Below are positions 8,281 through 16,344 of a DNA stretch of 64,000 nt, piece by piece (position 1 is the first letter of the stretch; each line of letters starts with the position of its first letter). The stretch is taken from NCBI RefSeq assembly GCF_016107305.1, contig NZ_RCVR01000021.1, forward strand, positions 43,248 to 107,247. Reading direction: 5' to 3'. Below the pieces are notes generated by a model. That model worked only from the letters and a program-made list of their open reading frames with translations, was not told where the DNA came from and did not search any database. The position numbers and the translations under genes are program-made. Source of the DNA: Roseomonas sp. KE2513 (GTDB lineage Bacteria; Pseudomonadota; Alphaproteobacteria; Acetobacterales; Acetobacteraceae).

Positions 8281-9234
8281 ATGGACCAGGTTGCCAGAAC
8301 TCTGGCCTGGATGAGCAACCCCGCCCGCCATCATGGACAGCAAGCCACCCAGCTGGCCCGGAAGACCTTACGCGCTGCCGCAGCCCATCGGCTGGACTTT
8401 CCTGGCCTGCTTGAGGCATGCCGGGAGTTCCGGCGGCTTCGGCAGGCCGGCATCGTGGCCGGCGCGGTACTCAAGTCGAGGACTCCACCGCTGCATCTGC
8501 GCCTGCCCAGGACAGGCACGACAGCAACCCGCATCAGCACGGAGCAAGATCTGGAGCGCCTTGGGCTAGAGGCGTGGAACTGCCTGGCCGGCCTTGAGAG
8601 CGGCAGTTCCTATCGGCGGCGACTTCGGACAGAAGACATCGAGTTCTGGAGGTTGGGCTGTCCCGATGCCAACCTCCTTGCTGTCGTCCTCGTGGATCTC
8701 AGCAGCGACGGGGTCGAAGAGGCCAAGGGTCGCGAAAACCAGCCGCTCTGTTCAGCCGGTCGTGCGGCCCTGATCGAGTTCATGGGGCAGAGGACCCTGA
8801 CGGTAAACGTCGACGCCAGCGACCTGGAGGAGAATGGCATCTGCGACGAGATCGTCGCGGCAACGGCCGACAGCTCGCTGCGGTATATGGATGCCTTCAT
8901 CGGGGGGCGCGCTTACTCACTGGAGATTGCCCAAGGAGCCATTGCGGGCCGCACGTTCTTCGCCAACGAGTGCTGGCTGCTGCGCCAGCCGGACTGGGCG
9001 AGGGAGAGCCTTTACACAAACTCCTCGGACCTCTTCTGCTCCGACGAGATGGGCAGCGGAACGACATCCGTCCGCGAGCCGTTGATGCGGCATAACCTGC
9101 GCATGGCTTGCCGCAGCGACAACGCGCTCGCGCAGGCCTGCCAGGAGGCGTTTGCCGACGCGCCAGTTTACTTCCGGAGCGACTGGTTCGGCCACAGCGG
9201 AGACCTGGCAGATGTTGGGCAAGAACACGCATGA
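8281..9234 (+). CDS. hypothetical protein
   Basis: About 317 residues if begun at the ATG at 8281, four bases past the right end of the IS630 element; a second ATG at 8311 is possible. The longer open frame upstream is inside the insertion sequence. The protein is soluble, with a hydrophobic strand ANLLAVVLVDLSSDGVEEAKG, an acidic patch VDASDLEENGICDEIV and a C-terminal Cys/Trp-rich part. No family is recognised. Its stop overlaps the ATG of the exonuclease-like gene (ATGA), so the two are translationally coupled and probably act together. The insertion sequence may have removed the native promoter. Confidence 0.55.
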   Translation: MDQVARTLAWMSNPARHHGQQATQLARKTLRAAAAHRLDFPGLLEACREFRRLRQAGIVAGAVLKSRTPPLHLRLPRTGTTATRISTEQDLERLGLEAWNCLAGLESGSSYRRRLRTEDIEFWRLGCPDANLLAVVLVDLSSDGVEEAKGRENQPLCSAGRAALIEFMGQRTLTVNVDASDLEENGICDEIVAATADSSLRYMDAFIGGRAYSLEIAQGAIAGRTFFANECWLLRQPDWARESLYTNSSDLFCSDEMGSGTTSVREPLMRHNLRMACRSDNALAQACQEAFADAPVYFRSDWFGHSGDLADVGQEHA

Positions 9235-9800
9235 AGGAACCGCCAGGCAGCATAGCCTCAGCTTCGTACCCTGAAGATATGGTCTTCCTGGACTTCGAGG
9301 CCTCGTCCTTCTCGGGCTGGCCCATCGAGGTTGCACTCGCCTGGATTCCGGGAGGAAGGAGCTCATCGACTGGGTCACTGGCTAGCGAGGCCTGGCTGAT
9401 CCAGCCAGAGCCTGACTGGGACGAGGCAGAGTGGGATCCGCTTGCCGAGGAGGTGCACGGGCTATCCCTTGCGGAACTGCGGCGTGACGGCTGTTCCGCT
9501 TTCGGGGTGGCCCGGGCGGTGGCAGAGCGCCTGCGCGGCAAGCTGGTCGTCAGTGATGCGGCGGACGTGGACGGCGCGCTGCTCGTCAGGCTCTTCGAAG
9601 CCATGGGTGGCCCAGCGCCCGAGTACCGGCTCGTCGATATCGCGTCGCTCTTGCGTCAGATCGACGGGGATGGCCGACAGCGCTTTGCGGCATTCATGGG
9701 CGCCGGACCGCCGCCACACCGGGCGGAACCCGACGCGCTTCGCCTCGCCCACGCGTGGCTCGCCGCGCTTTGCTGGCCAGGCGCCCCCAATGCCAGGTGA
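9231..9800 (+). CDS. DnaQ-like 3'-5' exonuclease family protein
   Basis: 189 residues starting at the ATG that overlaps the previous stop by four bases. Exonuclease-like motifs are FLDFEASS (Asp21, Glu23, motif I), HGLS, a VVSDAADVDGALLVRLFEA helix with Asp (motif II) and a late HRAEPDALRLAHAW (His and Asp as in DEDDh motif III). The length fits a stand-alone DnaQ-fold domain. Substrate is unknown; it could trim RNA or DNA in a defence or repair pathway with the coupled upstream gene. Motif assignment is by eye, so activity is not certain. Confidence 0.7.
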   Translation: MKEPPGSIASASYPEDMVFLDFEASSFSGWPIEVALAWIPGGRSSSTGSLASEAWLIQPEPDWDEAEWDPLAEEVHGLSLAELRRDGCSAFGVARAVAERLRGKLVVSDAADVDGALLVRLFEAMGGPAPEYRLVDIASLLRQIDGDGRQRFAAFMGAGPPPHRAEPDALRLAHAWLAALCWPGAPNAR

Positions 9801-9843
9801 ACGCCTCACGCCACCGTCTGACGTTTCACTCTCGACGCGGTCC

Positions 9844-10893
9844 ATGGTGTCCAGCAAATTCGGTGCTGAGATGCGCTACTCCCGGATTCGCGACCTGCTC
9901 GCCCTTGCCCTGGCCATGGCGAGCACGCGTGAGGGGCTGTCTCTGGCCGACATGCAGGCCAGGCTCGGCGTCGCGCGTCGGACCGCGGAGCGGCTGCGGG
10001 ACGCGCTCGAGGCAGCCTTCCCGAACATCGAGCGCATCGATGACGACGGACGCGTGCGCCGCTGGCGCCTGCCGCACGGGGCTCTCTCCGGTCTTCTCGC
10101 GCCGACCGCGGTCGAACTTGCCGAGCTGGAGGCAGCCGCCAGACGCCTGCGCGAGGACGGCGCCTCGCCTGAGCGGGCAGCGGCCCTGGAAAGCCTCGCG
10201 GGCCGTGTTCGTGCCGCGATGCGTGAGGGGGCGCTGCGGCGCACGGCCACTGATGTGGCAGCACTCATGGAGGCCGAGGGCACGGCGGCACGCCCAGGGC
10301 CCCAACCCACCTTGCCCGCGGGTCTGCTGGGGACAATCCGCGAGGCAATCCTTGCCTGTCGTGAGATAAACTTTCTCTACCTCCGGCCGAACGTGGAGCC
10401 CGCCTTGCGGCGGGCGCGACCGCTTGGGCTTCTTTACGGCGCGCGCCCTTACCTCGTCGCCTCGTTGCCGGGTACTCCTGGCGACCCGACGATCTTTCGG
10501 CTCGACCGCATGCGCGACCTCGTGCTGCGCGAGGAAGCGTTCGAGCGCGACCCATCCTTTGACCTCTCGGAGTGGGCCGGGCAGTCCTTTGGCGTGTGGC
10601 GCAGTGAGCCAGACAACGTGGTTCTTCGCTTTTCTGCGGACGCCGCCGAGGATGCGAAGGGCTTCCGCTTCCACCGCACGCAGCAGCTGGAAGCTCTCCC
10701 GGACGGACGACTGTTGGTCCGTTTTACTGCAGCAGGACGCCTCGAGATGATCCATCACCTGGCAATCTGGGGCACGACCGTAGAAGTGTTGGCGCCGAAG
10801 AACCTTCGCAAGGAACTGGCCGAATGGGCGAGGCACATCGCGCGGCAACACCGCCGCTCCCCCGGCGCGGGAGAAGCACCTCCAGGGCTATAG
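9844..10893 (+). CDS. WYL-domain transcriptional regulator
   Basis: 349 residues from the ATG at 9844; the longer frame upstream overlaps the exonuclease gene. The N-terminus is a DeoR-like winged HTH (RYSRIRDLLALALAMASTRE, SLADMQARLGVARRTAERLRD, then a wing RIDDDGRVRRWRLP). The centre and C-terminus form a WYL module: EINFLYLRP, then RPLGLLYGARPYLVA, followed by a WCX-like C-terminal half with VVLRFSADAAEDAKG. WYL proteins sense nucleic-acid-like ligands and repress many anti-phage loci, so this may regulate the surrounding genes. The remnant at 264-431 looks like a relative. Confidence 0.85.
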   Translation: MVSSKFGAEMRYSRIRDLLALALAMASTREGLSLADMQARLGVARRTAERLRDALEAAFPNIERIDDDGRVRRWRLPHGALSGLLAPTAVELAELEAAARRLREDGASPERAAALESLAGRVRAAMREGALRRTATDVAALMEAEGTAARPGPQPTLPAGLLGTIREAILACREINFLYLRPNVEPALRRARPLGLLYGARPYLVASLPGTPGDPTIFRLDRMRDLVLREEAFERDPSFDLSEWAGQSFGVWRSEPDNVVLRFSADAAEDAKGFRFHRTQQLEALPDGRLLVRFTAAGRLEMIHHLAIWGTTVEVLAPKNLRKELAEWARHIARQHRRSPGAGEAPPGL

Positions 10894-10974
10894 TCTGGCA
10901 AAACACCGGCCGGCTTTGTGGTGCCGGTTGTTCAGAACTCACACGCTAAACTTGACCGGACGCCAGAATAAGGA

Positions 10975-12039
10975 ATGGGCATGCTAACGTTTGGCAGCGG
11001 AGCCGATGCGAAAAGGCTTCGGAACAGCCTGGAAGCGCTGTTCCAAAACAGTGCCACTGTGACGACCCGTCGACGTTTGACCACTCCCGGCGGTCCGGTA
11101 GACAACGCTACGATCCATTGGGTGGACCTCGGGCGAGGAGGTGGCATCTGGGCGCACTTCTGGGCGCCGAGAGCGGATGCGAACCGATGGGGATGCTGGT
11201 TTGGTGTGGATCTCGGACACACTGAGAGCGAGGCTCTTGTTCCCGCAGTCGAAATTAACTTGCCGAAGGCGCCCGATATCGGCATTGCGGGACGCGTGCT
11301 CCTAGATGAGAGGGGGCGAATGTACCTTGGTCACCGAGGCGGCCTTGGGGGCGGGCGAAGCGGCAACATGCCAGTTGAGGAGTTCGCCCAACGCATCCGC
11401 GGCTTCGTTCGCGAGGAATTCCACGCACCCAACCGCGAGAAACCCGAACTGGCGTTCCTGATTGCGGCCGCCGACGACGCAGATCTGATTAGCAGACTGT
11501 ACAGCTACGTCTCCGAATGCGCACGGCTCCGAATAGAGAAGCGTGCTGAAGTGGCCAAGACACCTAAAGGCCTAAAAGGGAAGGCGAAGTCGAAAGTCAA
11601 ACCAAACACATCCTTCAACCCAGAGGCTGGTACAGACGGCCTGGGTGCAGGGTCGGGCGAACGAAACGTTGTCCGAATTCATGGGCGCGTGGTGAACGCA
11701 CTTCAGAAGCTCGTACCCGGTTCGGTGAACAGCCTCCGAGATGGCATGCGGCCTGACCTCTACCTGCTCAGGCGAGATCGGATATCGGTCCTGTTTGAGG
11801 TGAAGGCGTCTTCGGACACGCAGAGCTGGTTCACGGCCATAGGCCAACTTCTTGTCTATCCAAACGGCCAGGAGCCGTCGCCCCGCATGGTCTTCGTCTG
11901 CCCAGCAGACCGCCGCGATCCTTCCTTCCGTGGAGCGCTCAAGCGCCTCAATATCCATCTCGTCACCTTTGTCATCAACGGCCGGGGACACATTTCCTTC
12001 TCCGACCTTGATCAGGCGCTAGAAGGCGTGACGGCTTGA
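10975..12039 (+). CDS. PD-(D/E)XK nuclease-like protein
   Basis: 354 residues. The N-terminal two thirds have no recognised domain but contain a tryptophan/glycine-rich region (GRGGGIWAHFWAPR) and a basic linker (LKGKAKSKVK, about residues 200-215). The C-terminal part fits the restriction-endonuclease fold: RPDLYLLRRD (Asp near residue 260), VLFEVKAS (Glu-X-Lys, about 271-273) and a helix AIGQLLVY matching the QxxxY signature of many PD-(D/E)XK enzymes. It ends with a hydrophobic strand LVTFVINGRGHISF. GC content is lower than its neighbours, as in the AIPR gene, suggesting a common foreign origin. The target is unknown. Confidence 0.65.
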   Translation: MGMLTFGSGADAKRLRNSLEALFQNSATVTTRRRLTTPGGPVDNATIHWVDLGRGGGIWAHFWAPRADANRWGCWFGVDLGHTESEALVPAVEINLPKAPDIGIAGRVLLDERGRMYLGHRGGLGGGRSGNMPVEEFAQRIRGFVREEFHAPNREKPELAFLIAAADDADLISRLYSYVSECARLRIEKRAEVAKTPKGLKGKAKSKVKPNTSFNPEAGTDGLGAGSGERNVVRIHGRVVNALQKLVPGSVNSLRDGMRPDLYLLRRDRISVLFEVKASSDTQSWFTAIGQLLVYPNGQEPSPRMVFVCPADRRDPSFRGALKRLNIHLVTFVINGRGHISFSDLDQALEGVTA

Positions 12040-12046
12040 AACGGCT

Positions 12047-12239
12047 TTGGTTCGGATTGGTAGAGCCGTGCTGTCCTACGTCGAACAGGCCCAGCGCGCT
12101 GGCGCTGGTGCGCTCGCCAATAATGCAGAGGTGCTGACGGCTCGCGGCGTGCCGGCACCTCGCGGCAGATACCGGTGGGCAGCGCGTGATGCACGCGTAT
12201 GGCCGGACGAAGTGAATCACAATCAGCAAGGCAGACGCG
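12047..12239 (+). pseudogene. possible remnant of a serine recombinase C-terminus
   Basis: Between two defence-like genes, a short open frame reads AVLSYVEQAQRAGAGALAN and then TARGVPAPRGRYRWAARD. This resembles the tail found in many resolvase-like recombinases (helix, LNARGIPTPRGG, W). No catalytic domain is present. The similarity is short, so this is a weak call, but it would mark an old mobile-element boundary. Confidence 0.3.
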
Positions 12240-13997
12240 ATGACGGATCACGAGCGGCTTGAAGCGCAGATCAATACGGCCTTCGAGGAGCTGAAGGGAC
12301 GATACGGTGCCGTCCGCAACGACTACTATGGCCTTGTCTACATGGAGCGGATGCTTCACGTCGCCCGCAAGGACGCTCTGGAACAGGTCGCCTTCGGCAA
12401 TGCCGACCGCGGCATCGATGGCGTCTTCTTCGACCCGGACACCGGGATCTTCCGCGTGCTCCAATTCAAAAATTCCCGCGATGCCCGCCAGCTTCACGGC
12501 TCTATGAGGGTCATAGCGGAACACGGCCTGAAGTCGCTTACTGATCGCTCGACCGTGCCGGACCACCAACAGATCCTGGACACGGGCCGCAGGCTCCTGG
12601 CCGAGGCCGGGGCAGGGCTTAGAAAGGTTCAGGTGCAATTCGTGTTCCGTGGCAACGCCGCTGATGCGACATCGGGGGGCATCTTTTCGGACCTTGCCGA
12701 GCACATTGAGAGGTATTCTTACCTTTTCGAAGGCTTGGCCGGGCGGGAAGTTCCAGTCGAAGTCCAGGTCACGTCATTTGATGGACTGCTGCCCGAGCGG
12801 CCATCCGAGCGGCACCGCATTCGAATTGATGGTAGGGCTGAGATCACCACCGGCAGCGGTGTGCGTATGTTGGTATGCTTTGTGCCGCTCGTGGACCTTG
12901 CGGCGATCTTCAACGCAATGGGTGCTCGCTTCCTCGAAAGAAATGTTCGCTTTGGTCTTGGGGCGGGTGGCCACGTCAACAGGGCTCTGTCTCGCACCCT
13001 ACGAGACCTAATTCTTAAGCAGGACACTGATCCGGCGGCCTTCGCCATCCATCATAATGGGGTCACCCTTTCTGCCCATGATCTGCAGGAGGGCTCGGAG
13101 CACGCTGAGATCTTTTCGCCCCGCCTGCTTAACGGTGCGCAAACTATTTCTACCTTCTCCGCGGTTTGTGAGGAGTTGCGGGCTCGGCTAATGACGGTTC
13201 CCGCTGACCGGCTTGCCGGAATTAAAGTTCTGTGCCGGATCGTCCTGGCCGCCCCGCAGGAGCAGGTCACCAGGATTACCATCGACACCAACCGCCAGAA
13301 CCCGGTGGATGCCTGGCTGCTGCACGCTAACGATCCAATCCAAGTCGACTTCGAGCTTCGTTTTAGGCAACTCCGTATTTTCTACCAACGCCAAGCAAGC
13401 GCCCTGGCTACTCTTACAGAGGAGGAGCGCGAGCAAGCGAGCATCACGGAAACCAAGCCCGTTGAGATGATCAAGCTCGCTCGCACCTACTTGGCGGCCG
13501 AAGGCCAAATCACACGCCTATCGCAAATCGGCGAAGTCGCAGAAAATGGAAAGCACTATGCTGACATCTTCAACGAGCAGCGCCTCGACTTTGACTTCCG
13601 CGTGCTGGTCCTCTGCTACAAGATGCAATTTCGCCTCAACAAGGTGGTCAATGCCATCAGCGAGACGGTGACCACCGATCGGTACGCCTTTGTCAATCGA
13701 AGCCGGGACCTCGTTTGGGGGCTAACCTGCCAAGCGCTCCTCAACAGCAAAGAGCTTAATCAGCACGCCGAAGAGTTCGGGAACGACCTGCGAATCCGTG
13801 ATGACTACCTGACGCTCGTCACAGGGCTGGCGACAGGGCCGGTCAAGACCATCCTGCGCAACTTGGCCAACGAAGACGAGTTCAAGCGACTTATCAAGGA
13901 CAACTCCTTCTCTTTCCTCCGGAAGACAGCCACCTTTGATAAAGCGATGGACATAGCTGGTCAGCGATGCGGCTGGAAACGAAAATATTTGAGGTGA
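12240..13997 (+). CDS. AIPR-family (abortive infection phage resistance) protein
   Basis: 585 residues; the ATG at 12240 follows an AAGGCAGA ribosome-binding-like stretch. The N-terminal 120 residues have a nuclease-like pattern, ADRGIDGVFFDPDTG then FRVLQFKNSRDAR (Asp and a Q-x-K), reminiscent of Mrr-like PD-(D/E)XK domains. The centre carries the AIPR signature: an ERNVRFGLG stretch, FAIHHNGVTLSA, and RLLNGAQTISTF, followed by TIDTNRQNPVDAWLLHANDP. AIPR proteins were first linked to abortive phage resistance on lactococcal plasmids; many sit in defence islands. It pairs by position with the nuclease-like gene at 10975. Whether the two cooperate is inference. Confidence 0.85.
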   Translation: MTDHERLEAQINTAFEELKGRYGAVRNDYYGLVYMERMLHVARKDALEQVAFGNADRGIDGVFFDPDTGIFRVLQFKNSRDARQLHGSMRVIAEHGLKSLTDRSTVPDHQQILDTGRRLLAEAGAGLRKVQVQFVFRGNAADATSGGIFSDLAEHIERYSYLFEGLAGREVPVEVQVTSFDGLLPERPSERHRIRIDGRAEITTGSGVRMLVCFVPLVDLAAIFNAMGARFLERNVRFGLGAGGHVNRALSRTLRDLILKQDTDPAAFAIHHNGVTLSAHDLQEGSEHAEIFSPRLLNGAQTISTFSAVCEELRARLMTVPADRLAGIKVLCRIVLAAPQEQVTRITIDTNRQNPVDAWLLHANDPIQVDFELRFRQLRIFYQRQASALATLTEEEREQASITETKPVEMIKLARTYLAAEGQITRLSQIGEVAENGKHYADIFNEQRLDFDFRVLVLCYKMQFRLNKVVNAISETVTTDRYAFVNRSRDLVWGLTCQALLNSKELNQHAEEFGNDLRIRDDYLTLVTGLATGPVKTILRNLANEDEFKRLIKDNSFSFLRKTATFDKAMDIAGQRCGWKRKYLR

Positions 13998-14053
13998 CAG
14001 TACAGTTCTAGGCGGGCCACTTCCGCTTCAGATGGACATCTGGTCTAGATTGG

Positions 14054-15847
14054 TCAGCGTACGGCCGGGGTGACCTCGACTACCATGCCGGGAAACACCC
14101 GCACTGCGCGGATCGCATTTGTGGTCTGACGCGGCAGCGGACGGACGCTGACCTGAATGCCCTCCTCCTGGATACGGTAGCTCGCCAGCACGTCGCCGAC
14201 CGTAGCGCTGTGTGGGACCGACAGGGCGAACTCCTCTACACGTCCCTCTCGGTCCGCCACGCGCACCAGGACCCGTGCGAGGCGGGAGGTTAGGAGGTCG
14301 ATAACCGGGATGCGGCCCTGCATCAGGGCGGACCAGGCTTCCTTGTCCAGCACGTCGATGCTCACGGATAAGAGGCCGACAGTGCCCTCCGGGGGCACAG
14401 TCGCGAAGTCGCGCACGCCCGAGAGCTGAGCGACAAGGCAGTACGGCGCCGCGTCCCGTCGGTTCGGCCCGGCCGCCATCAGTCCCATCGAGACCTGGGC
14501 AAAGCCGGCACGCTCGACCGCCCCGAGCGCCTCCGCCGTGGCCTCTGTGAGCGCGGCGAGGCTGCGGGCCTCGTCATCAGGCTGTTCGTTCATCTCGCGC
14601 GCCGCGAGCAGGAAGATAGGCGCTGGCTCGCCGCCGTGGTGGACGCGGAACATGCGCCCCTGGGCAAGGCCGGGAACGTCCTCGTAGGTACGGACGTTGA
14701 GTACACCGCCAGCCTCATACTCTCGAAGGAAGCTCCAGGCCTGCTGCCCAATTCCCGGCACAAAGCGGCCGTCCTGGCGGTCACGCCCCACACTGAGCAC
14801 GACACAGGCGCTAGGCCCGGGTGAAGCGATGCGCCCGAGGCGCAAAGCGACAGAAAGCTCCGCCGGTGCAGTCCCGCCCCCCACCCGCGGGATGTCGAAG
14901 TTCGCGCCGCTCATGCGCGGCGCATCAGCACGGGCGCCTCCTTGCCTGCCAGGAACGCTGACTGCTGCAAGGCGCTCCAGGGCCGCCGGCAGGTCGGCGT
15001 AGTCCGCGCCATAGCAAACGGGCGTGATGCCGAGCCGAACGGAGAGGAAGTCCGCGTCGACCCGTTCAAGCTCTTGCTCGCTGAACAGTGCAAAGTGTGG
15101 GTGAATGCTGGGCCCGAGAGAGAGAAGCGTCTCCGCAATGAGGTTCACAAAGTAGCTCTCCGCCAAGCCGCTGCCGACAAAGACTAGGGAGCGGCGACGG
15201 AACACCTCGCTGAAGGCGCGCCGGAAGCTCTGGCTGGAGTTGATCGCCTGCTGGTACTGCTGGTGTCCAACGACGACCTCGTCAAGCAAGGACCTCGACG
15301 CCGAGCGCTGGGCGGCACTGTCGGCTGGAGCGCCGAGGTATCCTTGGATGTACCAGGCGATTGGGGTGTCCAAGGCATCGAGTGACCGGACCACCTGGAT
15401 GCAGTCCTGCGCCGAGCGGCCGAGGAGGCGCGGCGTTTCGGTTTGGCACTGCCTGAAGGAGAGCGGGACGACGTCGTCGTAGTTCGTGGTGATGACCAGC
15501 GGCCAAGCGAAGGAGGCCAAGGCGACCGCCTGCGCCGGGAGATTTGGTGAAGCAGGATCGTGCAACGCCTCACGGAGCCGGCGCTGTCTCTCCTCGTCAG
15601 GGAGCAGCCGTAGCCATGCGGCCACCCGGTCGGCGACACGGTAGAGGTTTTCTGGATTCACGTCCGCGATCCTCTCAGCCGCGGTCACCCCGAACCCGTC
15701 GTAAAGTGCTTCGATGAACTGCGGCCAAGCCCTGCAATGGGGACGGCTGAGGCCCGCACCGACGAAGGGCACGAGGCGGCCAGCCTCGCGGGCAGCTTGG
15801 AGGCCTGGCAGAGCTTCGCCGAGCTCCTGCATAGGGTTAGGCTTCAT
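14054..15847 (-). CDS. SIR2-like domain protein with macro-like and possible ubiquitin-like C-terminal regions
   Basis: 597 residues from the ATG at 15847 (a GTG lies one codon earlier). Residues 20-240 are a SIR2-like domain: PFVGAGLS (28-34), VITTNYDD (118-125) and RRSLVFVGSGLAESYF (about 218-233). Where active SIR2 NADases have a catalytic His before Gly, this protein reads WYIQGYLG (Gln168), so NAD cleavage may be lost. Residues about 330-470 (VVLSVGRD, an AAREM strand-helix, FAQVSMGLMAAGP) resemble a macro-like fold; the last 75 residues (RVADREGRVEEFALSVPHSA, then TVGDVLASYRI) could be a ubiquitin-like fold. Both C-terminal assignments are tentative. It lies about 500 bases downstream of the phosphorothioation operon on the same strand and may be an extra effector. 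Confidence 0.75.
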   Translation of the reverse strand: MKPNPMQELGEALPGLQAAREAGRLVPFVGAGLSRPHCRAWPQFIEALYDGFGVTAAERIADVNPENLYRVADRVAAWLRLLPDEERQRRLREALHDPASPNLPAQAVALASFAWPLVITTNYDDVVPLSFRQCQTETPRLLGRSAQDCIQVVRSLDALDTPIAWYIQGYLGAPADSAAQRSASRSLLDEVVVGHQQYQQAINSSQSFRRAFSEVFRRRSLVFVGSGLAESYFVNLIAETLLSLGPSIHPHFALFSEQELERVDADFLSVRLGITPVCYGADYADLPAALERLAAVSVPGRQGGARADAPRMSGANFDIPRVGGGTAPAELSVALRLGRIASPGPSACVVLSVGRDRQDGRFVPGIGQQAWSFLREYEAGGVLNVRTYEDVPGLAQGRMFRVHHGGEPAPIFLLAAREMNEQPDDEARSLAALTEATAEALGAVERAGFAQVSMGLMAAGPNRRDAAPYCLVAQLSGVRDFATVPPEGTVGLLSVSIDVLDKEAWSALMQGRIPVIDLLTSRLARVLVRVADREGRVEEFALSVPHSATVGDVLASYRIQEEGIQVSVRPLPRQTTNAIRAVRVFPGMVVEVTPAVR

Positions 15848-15850
15848 CAC

Positions 15851-16344
15851 GTGACTATCCCATCCATCGCAATCCGCAGTACCAGCGCCAAACCTATCGA
15901 ACGGTTTGGTGCAGCCAGATGATGCCCTCCTGGAACCAGGGTTATGGTCTGCTCTCCTAACCTATGCATACGAGCCTCATTGGCGGCCCGCTGGATCCTT
16001 GAAGATAGTGTAATGCCGACGAGGTCGATGGATCGGCCAGGCAGGTTGTGATCGATGCTTACGGCGTGTGAAGATGACAGCGCAGCTCTTCGACGAGGTG
16101 GAGCAGATGGACCTCCTCACCACCAAGAGGTGCCGCGTCCTGGCGTGGGACTGCCGCAAAACTGGGGGTCAGGCGGCGGTAGCCGCCTGCGGGTGACAGT
16201 CGTTGGCAGCCAGGAAGCGCTGCCTGTAGCCGGTGCCGAATGTGCCGTTGTAGGCGGCGTAGCAGACCTGGAGCAGTCGATCGGCGCCTCGGCGAGACGA
16301 GCGTAGCTATAAACGTGCCGTTCAGAGGAATTGTGCGCCGCAAC
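15851..16344. other. intergenic stretch without a supported gene
   Basis: Between the SIR2 gene and the methyltransferase gene there are only short frames with no good start, ribosome site or recognisable sequence. It includes a small inverted repeat AAACC...GGTTT at 15888-15905, upstream of the SIR2 start, which could be a regulatory site. The gap implies the SIR2 gene may have its own promoter rather than belonging to the ssp operon. Confidence 0.4.

Noticed and set aside
16055..16343. Small frames in both directions between the methyltransferase and the SIR2 gene
   Set aside because: None has a ribosome site, and their amino acid composition is unlike neighbouring genes.
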